NCBI GenBank assembly: GCA_964631865.1
Contig: CAZWAK010000022.1
Location: 4,814-68,813 of the forward strand
DNA length: 64,000 bases
Source: JAFDVL01 sp964631865
Lineage (GTDB): Bacteria > Acidobacteriota > Blastocatellia > RBC074
Direction of reading: 5' to 3'
This document shows positions 1-7,693 of this stretch, piece by piece (within the stretch, counting starts at the first letter, position 1; each line of letters starts with the position of its first letter). The notes under the pieces are model-generated. The model saw nothing but the letters and a program-made list of their open reading frames with translations. It did not search any database and was not told the DNA's origin. A program made the position numbers and the translations under genes.

Positions 1-1
1 C

Positions 2-586
2 GTCGCTTCTTTGCTCAATGCCACGCTGCAAACAACGGCGACCAGCCTGCCAGAACAAGCCGCGTTCAGCGACGTCACGCCAGCAGATTTGAGCCACGCG
101 GACACGGCGCAGTTCATCGCTGCCGTTGGAGAAAAAGCGTGGGTCAACACGTTCACGATCACCGTCGGCGAACGATTGAATTCGCAGATGCTGGTCGTGT
201 ACGCGCCGCACGGTTCCATCGAAGCGTTGCCGACGGCGGAACCCGCGACCGCTGCTGCCGCCGCCGCATCAGGAAGCTTCACGAACAAACGTCGCGCCGC
301 CGCACCACGTGAAGACGCCTCGCGCAACATCGAACGATTGCTGGATGTCGAACTCGAAGTCGTCGTGCGTTTTGGCCTGACGCAAATTCCGTTGCGCGAA
401 CTCGTGCGCATCGGTGTCGGTTCGATGATCGAACTCAATCGGCAAGTGGACGAGCCGGTTGAACTGCTCGTCAACAATCGTCCGCTCGCGCGCGGCACGG
501 TCGTCGTTGTAGACGGCTATTACGGCGTGTGCATCACCGAAATCGGGCAACCGGAAGAGCGGCGGCAATCGCTCACGAAAATGTAA
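2..586 (+). CDS. fliN: Flagellar switch protein FliN/FliY, C-terminal part (5' end cut by window)
   Basis: The reading frame is already open at the window edge and ends at 586. A TTG at 11 is the first possible start, but there is no stop before it, so the gene probably begins further left. The last 75 or so residues form a SpoA (FliN/FliM C-terminal) domain: after an Ala-rich linker comes the stretch around LLDVELEVVVRFGLTQIPL, then VGSMIELNR and the typical end with NNRPLARGTVVVVDGYYGV. This domain builds the C-ring, the cytoplasmic rotor switch bound by CheY-P. The part before the linker (VGERLNSQMLVVY) could be the end of a CheC-like domain, as in FliY, so FliY is as likely as a plain FliN. 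A second, shorter fliN lies at 32799. The family call is secure; the exact gene name is not. Confidence 0.75.
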   Translation, partial: VASLLNATLQTTATSLPEQAAFSDVTPADLSHADTAQFIAAVGEKAWVNTFTITVGERLNSQMLVVYAPHGSIEALPTAEPATAAAAAASGSFTNKRRAAAPREDASRNIERLLDVELEVVVRFGLTQIPLRELVRIGVGSMIELNRQVDEPVELLVNNRPLARGTVVVVDGYYGVCITEIGQPEERRQSLTKM

Positions 587-608
587 CGCCCCACTTGGAG
601 GATAACGT

Positions 609-1052
609 ATGGAGCAACTCATTTCTCTTCTCGTGTTCGCTGGCATTTTGTTGTCAGTGCTGTCGGGATTGGCGAGCATTGCCTGCGCGCGCAAGCTGCG
701 CGAATTGCTGCACAAACAACAGGTGCTGGCGACCGACATGGACTATCGGTTCAATGAAGTGCGGCAAAACTTCAATGCTTTGGCGCAGCACACCACTGCG
801 CAATTGCAGCAGTTCGCGCAGCCACGACCACAGCCGCAACCACGACCACAGCCCGCGCCCGCTGAACCGGCTGTGGCGGTCGCCGCCGCACAAGCCGCCG
901 GCACACGGCAAAGTGTGACCGAACGTCGTCATCGCGTGTTGACGCTGGCGCGACGCGGCATGGATGTCAAAGCCATCGCGCAAACGCTCGGTATGCCGCA
1001 CGGCGAAGTCGGTTTGATTATCAGAATGAGCAACCCGAAATTCGGAGATTAA
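609..1052 (+). CDS. Membrane-anchored SwrB/DUF6115-like protein with C-terminal HTH-like segment
   Basis: A 147-residue protein in the flagellar run, 22 bases after fliN, with a GGAGG site just before its ATG. Residues 5-27 form one transmembrane helix. Residues 35-70 look like a short coiled coil, followed by a Gln/Pro linker of repeated QPRPQP. The C-terminal 45 residues (TLARRGMDVKAIAQTLGMP) resemble a helix-turn-helix. This layout (anchor, coil, linker, HTH-like end) matches the family of Bacillus SwrB and related proteins encoded in flagellar operons, where SwrB promotes switch and export-gate assembly. Function here is inferred from architecture and position only. Confidence 0.5.
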   Translation: MEQLISLLVFAGILLSVLSGLASIACARKLRELLHKQQVLATDMDYRFNEVRQNFNALAQHTTAQLQQFAQPRPQPQPRPQPAPAEPAVAVAAAQAAGTRQSVTERRHRVLTLARRGMDVKAIAQTLGMPHGEVGLIIRMSNPKFGD

Positions 1053-1059
1053 AAACGGC

Positions 1060-1944
1060 ATGAATCACGGACTCTACACAGCTTTTTTGGGCATGCGCGC
1101 GCGGCAACGCACGTTGGAAACCATCGCCAACAATTTGGCCAACGCGGCCACCAGCGGCTTCAAGCGCGACACGCTGTTTCATCATTCGATTGAGATGGCC
1201 GAAGCCGCAATCTATCGCGCCGAAGATGCGGGCATCCAATTGCCGCCGCGCGTCATTGCGGCGGCACAAGGCAACGACCCATTGACGGCTGGCGCAGCCC
1301 CGCTTGACCCGAACGCAGCGGGCACGCCGACGACCGAGACGGTATATGAAGCCGCCGACCCGCCCGACGCCATCGCGCGTGTGTTCGGCATTATGTCCGG
1401 CAACGCGACGGATTTTGCGCCGGGCGTGCTGCGCGAAACGGGACGACCGTTAGACGTGGCGCTGGATGGTGATGGCTTTTTGGTCGTGCAAACGCCGCGC
1501 GGCGAACGCTACACGCGCGCCGGAGCGTTGACACTGGATGCGGCGGGGCAATTGGTCACACAACGCGGTGAATTGATCGTCGGCGAAAACGGCCCGATCA
1601 CGATTCGACGCGGCAAAGGCGAACTTGGCATCGGCGCAGACGGCAGCGTGTCCGTTGATGGACAACCCGCTGGCAGACTCAAAATCGTGCGCTTCGACGA
1701 TGTGCGCGGCGCGCTGAAAAAAGAAGGCGATTCGCTGTTTCTGGCGACGGGCAAAGAACAACCGCAGGACGCCAACAGCACGCGCGTCGTGCAAGGCGTG
1801 CTGGAACTCTCGAATGTCAACGCCGTCACCGAAATGGCCACGATGATGCACAACTCACGTGAATTCGATTCGCTGCAACGTTCGATCACGCTGATGATGA
1901 ACGACATCGGACGCAAGATTGCGACGGAGGTTGGACGGGTATGA
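1060..1944 (+). CDS. flgF: Flagellar basal-body rod protein FlgF
   Basis: A 294-residue rod protein. The N-terminus (LYTAFLGMRARQRTLETIAN and NLANAATSGFKRD) is the flagellar basal-body rod motif. The centre holds the FlgE/F/G signature around DVALDGDGFLVVQTPRGE and YTRAGALTLDAAG. The C-terminus (ELSNVNAVTEMATMMHNSREFDSLQRS) is the rod/hook C-terminal helix. It lies directly before flgG, the usual pairing of proximal (FlgF) and distal (FlgG) rod genes, and is longer than the usual ~250 residues because of an insert near residues 45-110. Start ATG 1060 follows the previous stop by 7 bases. Confidence 0.88.
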   Translation: MNHGLYTAFLGMRARQRTLETIANNLANAATSGFKRDTLFHHSIEMAEAAIYRAEDAGIQLPPRVIAAAQGNDPLTAGAAPLDPNAAGTPTTETVYEAADPPDAIARVFGIMSGNATDFAPGVLRETGRPLDVALDGDGFLVVQTPRGERYTRAGALTLDAAGQLVTQRGELIVGENGPITIRRGKGELGIGADGSVSVDGQPAGRLKIVRFDDVRGALKKEGDSLFLATGKEQPQDANSTRVVQGVLELSNVNAVTEMATMMHNSREFDSLQRSITLMMNDIGRKIATEVGRV

Positions 1945-2053
1945 GTGGCCGGTGGTCGGTGGTCAGTGGTCGGTTGTTTTCTTTTCGGCAACTACGGTTT
2001 TGACGAAGAAACCACTAGCCACTAACCACCAACCACCAGCCACCAACCACCAG
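1944..2053. repeat. Inverted heptamer repeat between flgF and flgG
   Basis: The left arm (1944-1975) is built from 7-base units of the type GTGGTCG. The right arm (2012-2053) is built from CCACYAR units (CCACTAG, CCACTAA, CCACCAA, CCACCAG). The arms are complementary and could fold into a long hairpin with a loop of about 36 bases. The repeat starts at the flgF stop codon and ends 10 bases before flgG. Units are imperfect but the 7-base period does not slip. Confidence 0.85.
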
Positions 2054-2063
2054 AAAGGATTTT

Positions 2064-2852
2064 ATGTATCGAGCACTTTACACCGCTGCAACTGGCATGG
2101 GCGTGCAGCAACAAAACGTAGACAATATTGCCAACAATCTGGCGAACGCTTCCACTGTCGGCTTCAAGCGCGTGCGGTTGGAATTTCAAGACCTGCTCTA
2201 TCAAACGCATCGCGCGCCGGGAGCGGCGGCGAACGCTTCGACGATCTTGCCCGTCGGCTTACAAATCGGACTCGGCGCGCGCACGATTTCGAGCGAACGC
2301 ATTTTTGTGCAAGGCGATTTTCACCAAACGCAAAACCCGCTCGACCTCGTGATCGAAGGCAGCGGCTTTTTTCAAGTGCGCCAGCAAAACGGCGAACTCG
2401 CCTACACGCGAGCCGGGTCGTTTCACTTGAATGCCGAAGGACAAGTCGTGACCGCGACGGGCGAAACGTTGGAGCCTGCGATCACGATTCCACGCGAGGC
2501 CACTTCGATTACGGTTGCGACGGACGGCACGGTCAGCATCACGCTCGCGGGACAGACGAACGCGCAAAACGTCGGGCAAGTGCAACTCGCCACGTTTGCC
2601 AATGCGGCGGGGCTGGAATCGTTGGGGCGCAATCTTTTCAAAGAGACCGCTGCGTCCGGGCAAGCCACCGTCGGCGCAGCAGACACGCAGGGCACGGGCC
2701 GCATCAATCAAGGCTACATCGAAGGCTCGAACGTGAACGTCGTCGAAGAGTTGGTCAATATGATTTCGGCGCAACGCATTTACGAAACCAACTCGAAAGT
2801 CATCACCGCCGCCGACCGCATGCTCGGCACGATCAATCAGGCCGTCGGATGA
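2064..2852 (+). CDS. flgG: Flagellar basal-body distal rod protein FlgG
   Basis: A 262-residue protein of standard FlgG length. It begins MYRALYTAATGMGVQQQNVD and continues NIANNLANASTVGFKRVR, which is the classic FlgG N-terminus. The FlgE/F/G domain shows DLVIEGSGFFQVRQQNGE and YTRAGSFHLNAEGQVVTATG. The end (GYIEGSNVNVVEELVNMISA, then QRIYETNSKVITAADRML) is typical. It forms the distal rod through the periplasm, inside the P and L rings encoded downstream. AAAGGA before ATG 2064 serves as ribosome site. Its stop overlaps the flgA start as ATGA. Confidence 0.95.
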   Translation: MYRALYTAATGMGVQQQNVDNIANNLANASTVGFKRVRLEFQDLLYQTHRAPGAAANASTILPVGLQIGLGARTISSERIFVQGDFHQTQNPLDLVIEGSGFFQVRQQNGELAYTRAGSFHLNAEGQVVTATGETLEPAITIPREATSITVATDGTVSITLAGQTNAQNVGQVQLATFANAAGLESLGRNLFKETAASGQATVGAADTQGTGRINQGYIEGSNVNVVEELVNMISAQRIYETNSKVITAADRMLGTINQAVG

Positions 2853-3844
2853 AGCTTACGACATTTACAAATTACCTCAGCCTGGGGCTGGTTGCGATGT
2901 GCTTTGCGTTTGCCAACGCAAAAGCGCAGGTGGCGCAAAGCAACTCGCAGCCTGTCGTTCAAGTGGCAGCGGAAACCATCGCGCAGCAGGATCGCTTGAC
3001 GCTCGGCGACATTGCGAAGGTCGCGGCGGAAAACGCGGAAACGGCGTCGCGCTTGCGTGCCATTTCGCTGGGTTATGCGCCGAATGTAGGCGTCACGCGC
3101 GAGATTGCGCGTGACCGCATTGCGTTGGCGCTGGCGGCAGCGGGCTTTGCCGCAGGCACAGTCCGGCTCGAAGCGCCCGTTGTCGCGCGCATTCGACGTG
3201 CCGCGCAAATCGTGGACGCCGTCCTGCTGCGCGAAGCCATCGAACACGCGACGCTGGACGAACTCAATGCGTCGGGCGCAACCGCGCGGTTGTCACGGTT
3301 GGAGTTGCCCACAAACATCGAAGCGCCCGCCGGCAAGCTCGACATTCGCGCGTCCGCCGGGCCGGCGCGCGATGTGTTTGCGCCGTTCACGGTCTTCGTC
3401 GAATTGTGGCAGGAAGGCCGCGTCGTCAAACGCTTCAATGCCATCGCGCAAGTTGAAGCCCACGCGCCCGTGCTCGTCGCCGCGCGTGAAATCGCGGAGC
3501 ACACACGCTTGCGGCAGGATTCGTTCCAGCGCGAAGTCAAACGGCTGGAACGCCCGTTGAATCATTACGTCACCGAGGCGGAACGATTGCGCGGCACAGC
3601 CGTGCGACGGGCGCTGGCGCGCGGCGAAGCGATCACGACGGATGTCATCAGCGCCGAGATTGTCGTGCGTCCGGGCGATCAGGTGAAGATCATCGGACAA
3701 TCGGGCGCGCTGCAATTGATGGTCACAGGCGAAGCCCGCGCCGCAGGCCGCATCGGCGACCGCATTCAAGTGAAGAACGTGCAATCGGGCGCGCTGCTGC
3801 AAGCCGTCATCGCGGACGAAGGCGTAGTGCGAATTCGCTTCTAG
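2849..3844 (+). CDS. flgA: Flagellar P-ring assembly chaperone FlgA
   Basis: A 331-residue secreted protein. Residues 1-25 form a signal peptide ending near NAKAQ. The last ~130 residues carry the SAF-type domain (VLVAAREIAEHTRLRQDSF, VRRALARGEAITTDVI) and the ChapFlgA end (VRPGDQVKIIGQSGALQLMV, GDRIQVKNVQSG). FlgA is a periplasmic chaperone for FlgI. I chose ATG 2849, which overlaps the flgG stop as ATGA and directly precedes the signal peptide. The much longer open frame from 1919 is only read-through antiparallel to no known protein. It is longer than E. coli FlgA (219 residues) but has the usual C-terminal module. Confidence 0.9.
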   Translation: MKLTTFTNYLSLGLVAMCFAFANAKAQVAQSNSQPVVQVAAETIAQQDRLTLGDIAKVAAENAETASRLRAISLGYAPNVGVTREIARDRIALALAAAGFAAGTVRLEAPVVARIRRAAQIVDAVLLREAIEHATLDELNASGATARLSRLELPTNIEAPAGKLDIRASAGPARDVFAPFTVFVELWQEGRVVKRFNAIAQVEAHAPVLVAAREIAEHTRLRQDSFQREVKRLERPLNHYVTEAERLRGTAVRRALARGEAITTDVISAEIVVRPGDQVKIIGQSGALQLMVTGEARAAGRIGDRIQVKNVQSGALLQAVIADEGVVRIRF

Positions 3845-3866
3845 CGCGAATGAATAAACGTGCGAG

Positions 3867-3978
3867 CGCGCAGCGTTTGGAGTGCGACGGTCTCGACGTC
3901 GCTTTGGCTCCGAAGATTTGAAATTTGAAATTTGAAATTTGAGATGGGTCGGAGCCACAGCACTCCAAACGCTGTGCG
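3867..3978. repeat. Dispersed inverted repeat, family 'GTGCGACGGTCTCGACGTCG', copy 1
   Basis: Outer arms 3867-3885 and 3960-3978 pair with one mismatch. Inner arms GGCTCCGA (3906-3913) and TCGGAGCC (3949-3956) also pair. The left arm runs into GTGCGACGGTCTCGACGTCG, and 29 bases of this core are identical at 59986-60014, where a second inverted repeat lies. The loop contains the ATTTGAA heptamers listed separately. Lies between flgA and flgH. Confidence 0.8.
3916..3943. repeat. ATTTGAA heptamer tandem repeat, locus 1
   Basis: Three ATTTGAA units and one ATTTGAG unit in direct tandem. The same word recurs in two other flagellar spacers (9098-9118 and 19548-19568). Confidence 0.85.
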
Positions 3979-3994
3979 TCTATGAGGAATTGAT

Positions 3995-4780
3995 ATGAAT
4001 AAATTCTTTACCGCGTTGTTGCTCGCGAGCTTAGCCATCGCAATGACGAACGCTTCTGCTTCAGCACAACTCCGTTTGCCCTGGGTCAAAAAGAAAACCG
4101 CCAAACCGCGTGCTGAAGACAAAAAGAAAGCGGCCCAAAACGCCGCCAAAGAAGAGAGCGAACCGCCTGCGCAATTTGTGCAGGCGCAACCGGACGAAGC
4201 GATCATCGCCAATATTCAAGCACGTCCGGCCAATGGTTCGTTGTTCACCGCCGATGCGCAAGGCACGGATTTGCTCGGCGATTTTCGCGCGCGGCGCATC
4301 GGTGATTTAGTGTTTGTAGACGTGGTCGAAGGCAGTACAGCGAGTGTTTCTTCGGGGGCTAAACGTTCGCGCGATTCGGGCACATTGGGCGGACTGGTCA
4401 CCGCCGCAGGCGCGCTGCCTGCGCCCGGAGCCGCCGTCATTGCCGGAGCCGCAGGCGCGTTGGGCAATCGTAAATTTGAAGGCAAAGGCAACACCAACCG
4501 CACGAGCGATCTGCGCTCACGCATTGCCGCGCGCGTGGTCGAAGTGTTGCCCAACGGCGACCTGCGCATCGAAGCTCTGAAAAGCGTCAAGATCAATCAG
4601 GAGACGGAAAAGCTGATGCTGGCGGGCATCGTGCGGCAACGCGATTTGACGAATGACAATGTCGTGCCGACGACGGCGGTCGGCGATTTGCGTGTCGAAT
4701 TGAACGGCAAAGGCGTCGCTTCGGCAGACAACGCGCCGGGCTGGTTGTTTCGTTTGTTTGAGAAGATCACGCCGTTTTAG
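3995..4780 (+). CDS. flgH: Flagellar L-ring protein FlgH, without a lipobox
   Basis: A 261-residue protein with a signal peptide (residues 1-24, ending SASAQ). FlgH features follow: SLFTADAQGTDLLGDFRARR, IGDLVFVDVVEGSTAS, KFEGKGNTNRTSDLRSRIAA, RVVEVLPNGDLRIEALKSV and the end VVPTTAVGDLRVELNGKG. FlgH forms the outer-membrane bushing around the rod. In most proteobacteria it is a lipoprotein with a Cys at the cleavage site; no Cys is present here near the signal peptide, so the ring is probably not lipidated. A Lys-rich stretch follows the signal peptide. GAGGAATTG precedes ATG 3995. Confidence 0.92.
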   Translation: MNKFFTALLLASLAIAMTNASASAQLRLPWVKKKTAKPRAEDKKKAAQNAAKEESEPPAQFVQAQPDEAIIANIQARPANGSLFTADAQGTDLLGDFRARRIGDLVFVDVVEGSTASVSSGAKRSRDSGTLGGLVTAAGALPAPGAAVIAGAAGALGNRKFEGKGNTNRTSDLRSRIAARVVEVLPNGDLRIEALKSVKINQETEKLMLAGIVRQRDLTNDNVVPTTAVGDLRVELNGKGVASADNAPGWLFRLFEKITPF

Positions 4781-4819
4781 GAACGACTCAAGTCATGTTG
4801 CGCCGCGCGGAAACGCAAC

Positions 4820-4845
4820 GTAACGCGATTTGCCAAATCGCGCTA
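4820..4845. repeat. GCGATTTGSCAAATCGC palindrome, copy 1 (before flgI)
   Basis: Near-perfect palindrome centred on GCGATTTGCCAAATCGC, followed directly by ATTTTCTGAGGAG, which supplies the ribosome site for flgI. Further copies lie at 16337, 24134, 24176 and 28407. At 28407 the downstream ATTTTCTGAGGAG is identical, and at 16337 it is similar. Confidence 0.85.
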
Positions 4846-4869
4846 CATTTTCTGAGGAGACGTATCGGT

Positions 4870-5994
4870 ATGAACCGCCATCAGCATTTAGCATTGCTTC
4901 TGTGCAGTTTGCTCGCCACCACCACCAGCGCGCAAAAAACCAATGATCGTTTGACGGTGCGCGTCAAAGACATTGCCGAAATCGAAGGCGTGCGCGGCAA
5001 CCAATTGATCGGCTACGGGCTGGTCATCGGCTTGAATCGCACGGGCGACAAAGTGCAGCAGAATTTGTACGCGCGGCAGACGTTGCAAAATCTGCTGCAA
5101 CGGATGGGCATTTCGACTTCGGTGGACACGCTGCGCCCGGAGAACGTGGCGACGGTGTTGGTGACGGGGACGCTGCCGCCGTTTGCGCGGCAAGGGTCGA
5201 AGATTGATGTGCTGGTTTCGTCCATTGGCGATGCGCGTTCGCTGCAAGGCGGCACGCTGATTCTGTCGTCGCTGAAAGGCGTGGACGGGCAAATTTATGC
5301 GCTCGCACAAGGCGCGGTTTCAATCGGCGGCATTGCGGCGGGCGATGCGGGAAACTCCGTTGACATCGGTCATCCAACGGTCGGGCGTGTTCCGAATGGC
5401 GCAACGGTCGAACGCACGGTCACTACAGATTTGGCGTCGAATGGAACGCTCACGCTCGTGTTGCGGCAGGATGATTTCACAACTTCGGCGCGCTTGAGCC
5501 GGGCGGTCAACGAAACGTTTGGCAGCGGCACAGCGCGTTCATTGGATGGCCGCAACATCGTCGTCAAAGTGCCCACGAAATACTTGGACGACAACGTCAG
5601 CTTCATCTCCGACCTCGAAACCGTGCGCGTGCAAACCGATGTCGTCGCCAAAGTCGTCATCAACGAACGCACCGGCACAATCATTATGGGCAGCAACGTG
5701 CGGCTTTCGTCCGTCGCGATTTCGCAAGGCGGCGTGACGGTGAAAATCGGCACGGAATTCGATGTGTCGCAGCCGGGCGCGTTCTCGAAAACAGGCGAGA
5801 CCGCTGTGACGCCGAAAGTGGACATCAAGGTCAAAGAGCGCAAACCCGAATCCGTCATCTTGCCGGACGGCGCAACGGTCGAAGAAGTCGTGCGCGGACT
5901 GCGCGCAGTGGGCGCGACAGCTCGTGACATCATCAGCATTCTGCAAGCGATCAAAGGCGCAGGCGCGCTCGCGGCGGATTTGGAATTGCAATAA
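4870..5994 (+). CDS. flgI: Flagellar P-ring protein FlgI
   Basis: A 374-residue protein with signal peptide (residues 1-20, TTTSAQ) and the whole FlgI domain: RVKDIAEIEGVRGNQLIGYG at the start, LVIGLNRTGDK, GTLPPFARQGSKIDVLVSSI, ARSLQGGTLILSSLKGVDGQ, and the end GATVEEVVRGLRAVGATARD. It builds the ring around the rod at the peptidoglycan layer, with FlgA as chaperone. Start ATG 4870 is preferred over the in-frame ATG at 4795, because the latter would translate the palindromic repeat at 4820 and place residues before the signal peptide. GAGGAGA lies 11 bases upstream. Confidence 0.94.
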   Translation: MNRHQHLALLLCSLLATTTSAQKTNDRLTVRVKDIAEIEGVRGNQLIGYGLVIGLNRTGDKVQQNLYARQTLQNLLQRMGISTSVDTLRPENVATVLVTGTLPPFARQGSKIDVLVSSIGDARSLQGGTLILSSLKGVDGQIYALAQGAVSIGGIAAGDAGNSVDIGHPTVGRVPNGATVERTVTTDLASNGTLTLVLRQDDFTTSARLSRAVNETFGSGTARSLDGRNIVVKVPTKYLDDNVSFISDLETVRVQTDVVAKVVINERTGTIIMGSNVRLSSVAISQGGVTVKIGTEFDVSQPGAFSKTGETAVTPKVDIKVKERKPESVILPDGATVEEVVRGLRAVGATARDIISILQAIKGAGALAADLELQ

Positions 5995-6034
5995 CTGGTG
6001 GCTGGTGGTCGGTGGCTAGTGGTTGGTGGTTGGC
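5995..6034. repeat. YYGGTGG heptamer tandem repeat between flgI and flgJ
   Basis: Five units CTGGTGG, CTGGTGG, TCGGTGG, CTAGTGG, TTGGTGG then a degenerate TTGGCAC. Same word family as the repeat between flgF and flgG, but only one arm is present here. It begins on the base after the flgI stop. Confidence 0.85.
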
Positions 6035-6070
6035 ACTCAGCAATTCATCGTGTTTTCTTTTTTCTGAGCT

Positions 6071-6871
6071 ATGAACTTTTCACGTATTGAAGCGCCTGCT
6101 TCACCTAACCTCACACCAAATGAATTGGTCGCACGACGAACCGCGATGGAGTTCGAGGCGTTGTTGCTCACCCAACTCACGGCGGCGCTGAATCCAACCT
6201 CGGACGAAGGCGAAGACGCGGTGTTCAGCAACACGGGCGCGGACATGTACAAGCAAATGTTCAGTGAGCAAATTGCCAAAGTCATGGCCAACAACGGCGG
6301 CATCGGTATCGCCGACACGATTCTGCGTCAGTTGCAAGCCAAAGCTTCTGACAAAACGCCCGCGCTCGAACGCGCGATGCAAGCCGCCAATGCCGTGAAG
6401 CAGGAAGCCAGCGCCATCCCCGCGCTCAAAATCAACGCTGTAACCGAAGCCGAAGAAATGCCGACCGCGTGGCAAGCGCCGGTCGCAGGCCGTATCACCT
6501 CGCAGTTTGGGCGGCGCGTTGATCCGCTCAGCGGCGAACATCGCGCGCATCACGGCATTGACATCGCTGCGCCGCGTGGCACACCGATTGGCGCGGCGTC
6601 AGCGGGCACGGTCATCTTCGCCGGACGGCGCGGCGGCTACGGCAACACGGTCATCATTGAGCAAACGGACGGCAAACAAACGCTCTACGCGCACGCCGAG
6701 CAACTGCTCGTGAACGTCGGCGAGCAAGTCGCTGCGGGGCAAACCATCGCTACTGTAGGTTCGACCGGACGCTCGACCGGGCCGCATTTGCATTTTGAAG
6801 TCCGCGAAAACGGACAACCCGTAGACCCCGCAACGACGTTCGCTAAAGATTTTGTGTTTGACCGCCGATAA
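6071..6871 (+). CDS. flgJ: FlgJ-type rod-binding protein fused to M23 (LytM-like) peptidase
   Basis: A 266-residue protein with two parts. Residues 15-95 are the FlgJ rod-binding domain (MEFEALLLTQLTAAL, ADMYKQMFSEQIAKVMANNG, GIGIADTILRQL). Residues 145-260 are a complete M23 zinc endopeptidase: HHGIDIAAPRGT (H-x3-D motif), YGNTVIIEQTDGK, LYAHAEQL, and the H-x-H motif in GPHLHFEVRENG. In enterobacteria FlgJ carries an N-acetylglucosaminidase instead, so here a glycan-cutting enzyme is replaced by a peptide-cutting one that would open the murein for the rod. No signal peptide is seen, fitting export through the flagellar system. The last codons overlap a sigma-28-type promoter for flgM. Confidence 0.9.
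   Translation: MNFSRIEAPASPNLTPNELVARRTAMEFEALLLTQLTAALNPTSDEGEDAVFSNTGADMYKQMFSEQIAKVMANNGGIGIADTILRQLQAKASDKTPALERAMQAANAVKQEASAIPALKINAVTEAEEMPTAWQAPVAGRITSQFGRRVDPLSGEHRAHHGIDIAAPRGTPIGAASAGTVIFAGRRGGYGNTVIIEQTDGKQTLYAHAEQLLVNVGEQVAAGQTIATVGSTGRSTGPHLHFEVRENGQPVDPATTFAKDFVFDRR
6844..6871 (+). promoter_or_regulatory. Sigma-28 (FliA)-type promoter before flgM
   Basis: TAAAGATT (6844-6851), 12 bases, then GCCGATAA (6864-6871). The E. coli FliA consensus is TAAAGTTT-N11-GCCGATAA, so the -10 box is perfect and the -35 box differs at two positions. The stop codon of flgJ is part of the -10 box. Transcription would start near 6880, about 40 bases before flgM. Confidence 0.8.
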
Positions 6872-6920
6872 GCTCAGAGAAGTCGGTCAATCCGACTGAT
6901 CTTGTTACGGAGGCGCGAAC

Positions 6921-7241
6921 ATGAACTCACTAAAATTGAACGGAACGAACGATATTGAATTGGTGCGCACCACGCTCCGACCGGAAGTCGGTCGTGAGGC
7001 GGAAGGCACGGTGGCAACTCACCCCGAAGCAGGTCATCCCGCTCCCGCACCAGAAGGAATTAAAGACGTGATCAAAGTCTCAGATCGTGCGACGGCAATC
7101 CGACATCTGGTCGAACGAGTCAGCCAATTGCCAGAGGTGTGGAGTGAACGGGTCGAACAGTTGCGCATACAAGTGCAAACCGGCACGTATCAACCGGATG
7201 TCGGCGCAATTGCGGATGCGCTGCTGAAAGGCGAAGGATGA
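6921..7241 (+). CDS. flgM: Anti-sigma-28 factor FlgM
   Basis: A 106-residue protein. The C-terminal half carries the FlgM sigma-28-binding region: KVSDRATAIRHLVERVSQLP, then WSERVEQLRIQVQTGTYQPD and VGAIADALLKG. FlgM holds sigma-28 inactive until the hook is finished, then is exported. A near-consensus sigma-28 promoter lies just upstream, giving the usual feedback loop. GGAGG at 6909-6913 and ATG 6921 set the start. It overlaps the flgN-like gene as ATGA. Confidence 0.85.
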   Translation: MNSLKLNGTNDIELVRTTLRPEVGREAEGTVATHPEAGHPAPAPEGIKDVIKVSDRATAIRHLVERVSQLPEVWSERVEQLRIQVQTGTYQPDVGAIADALLKGEG

Positions 7242-7693
7242 ACGAAGAATTGATTATTCAGGCAACCGAATTGATGCAGGAACAAACGCAAGCCTACGGA
7301 CGACTCCAATCGGCTTGCACACAACTCACAGCGGCATTGGCCGAGAGCAATCCTGAGATGATTGCGGCGGTGGTGCGCGCCGGAGAAACCGAATTGCTGG
7401 AAATGCGCGCGCGTCTGTTGCGGCTGATGTTCAAGCTCACGAAGTTTGCTGATGCGCGCGCCGCCGCGCCGGACAGCGTGCCGATCAGTTCGCCCGTGCG
7501 CACAGCGTTCAGCCAGGCGTCACACGAATTGCAAACCGCTGCGCAAGCCTACCAACAGGTCGGCGGGCGCGCTTCGGCGTTGGCGATCAACGGCGCGATG
7601 TTTTCTTCGGTCTGCATTGAACTCTTCGGCATTCAACCCACCACATATCGAGCGCCATACACGCGGCGCGGTGAAGGGAGATCATGGGCGTAA
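7238..7693 (+). CDS. flgN: FlgN-like export chaperone
   Basis: A 151-residue, mostly helical protein between flgM and flgK, the standard position of flgN. The FlgN family is poorly conserved, but length, helical character (LMQEQTQAYGRLQSACTQLT, TELLEMRARLLRLMFKLTKF) and place support the call. FlgN is the cytoplasmic chaperone that brings the hook-filament junction proteins FlgK and FlgL, encoded next, to the export gate. ATG 7238 overlaps flgM; the end overlaps flgK by 10 bases, so all three are translationally linked. Confidence 0.65.
   Translation: MNEELIIQATELMQEQTQAYGRLQSACTQLTAALAESNPEMIAAVVRAGETELLEMRARLLRLMFKLTKFADARAAAPDSVPISSPVRTAFSQASHELQTAAQAYQQVGGRASALAINGAMFSSVCIELFGIQPTTYRAPYTRRGEGRSWA

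Noticed and set aside
1919..3844. A 641-codon open frame covering the flgF-flgG-flgA region
   Set aside because: Its first half runs out of frame through flgG and a repeat; only the part from 2849 matches a protein (FlgA), which has its own start and signal peptide.
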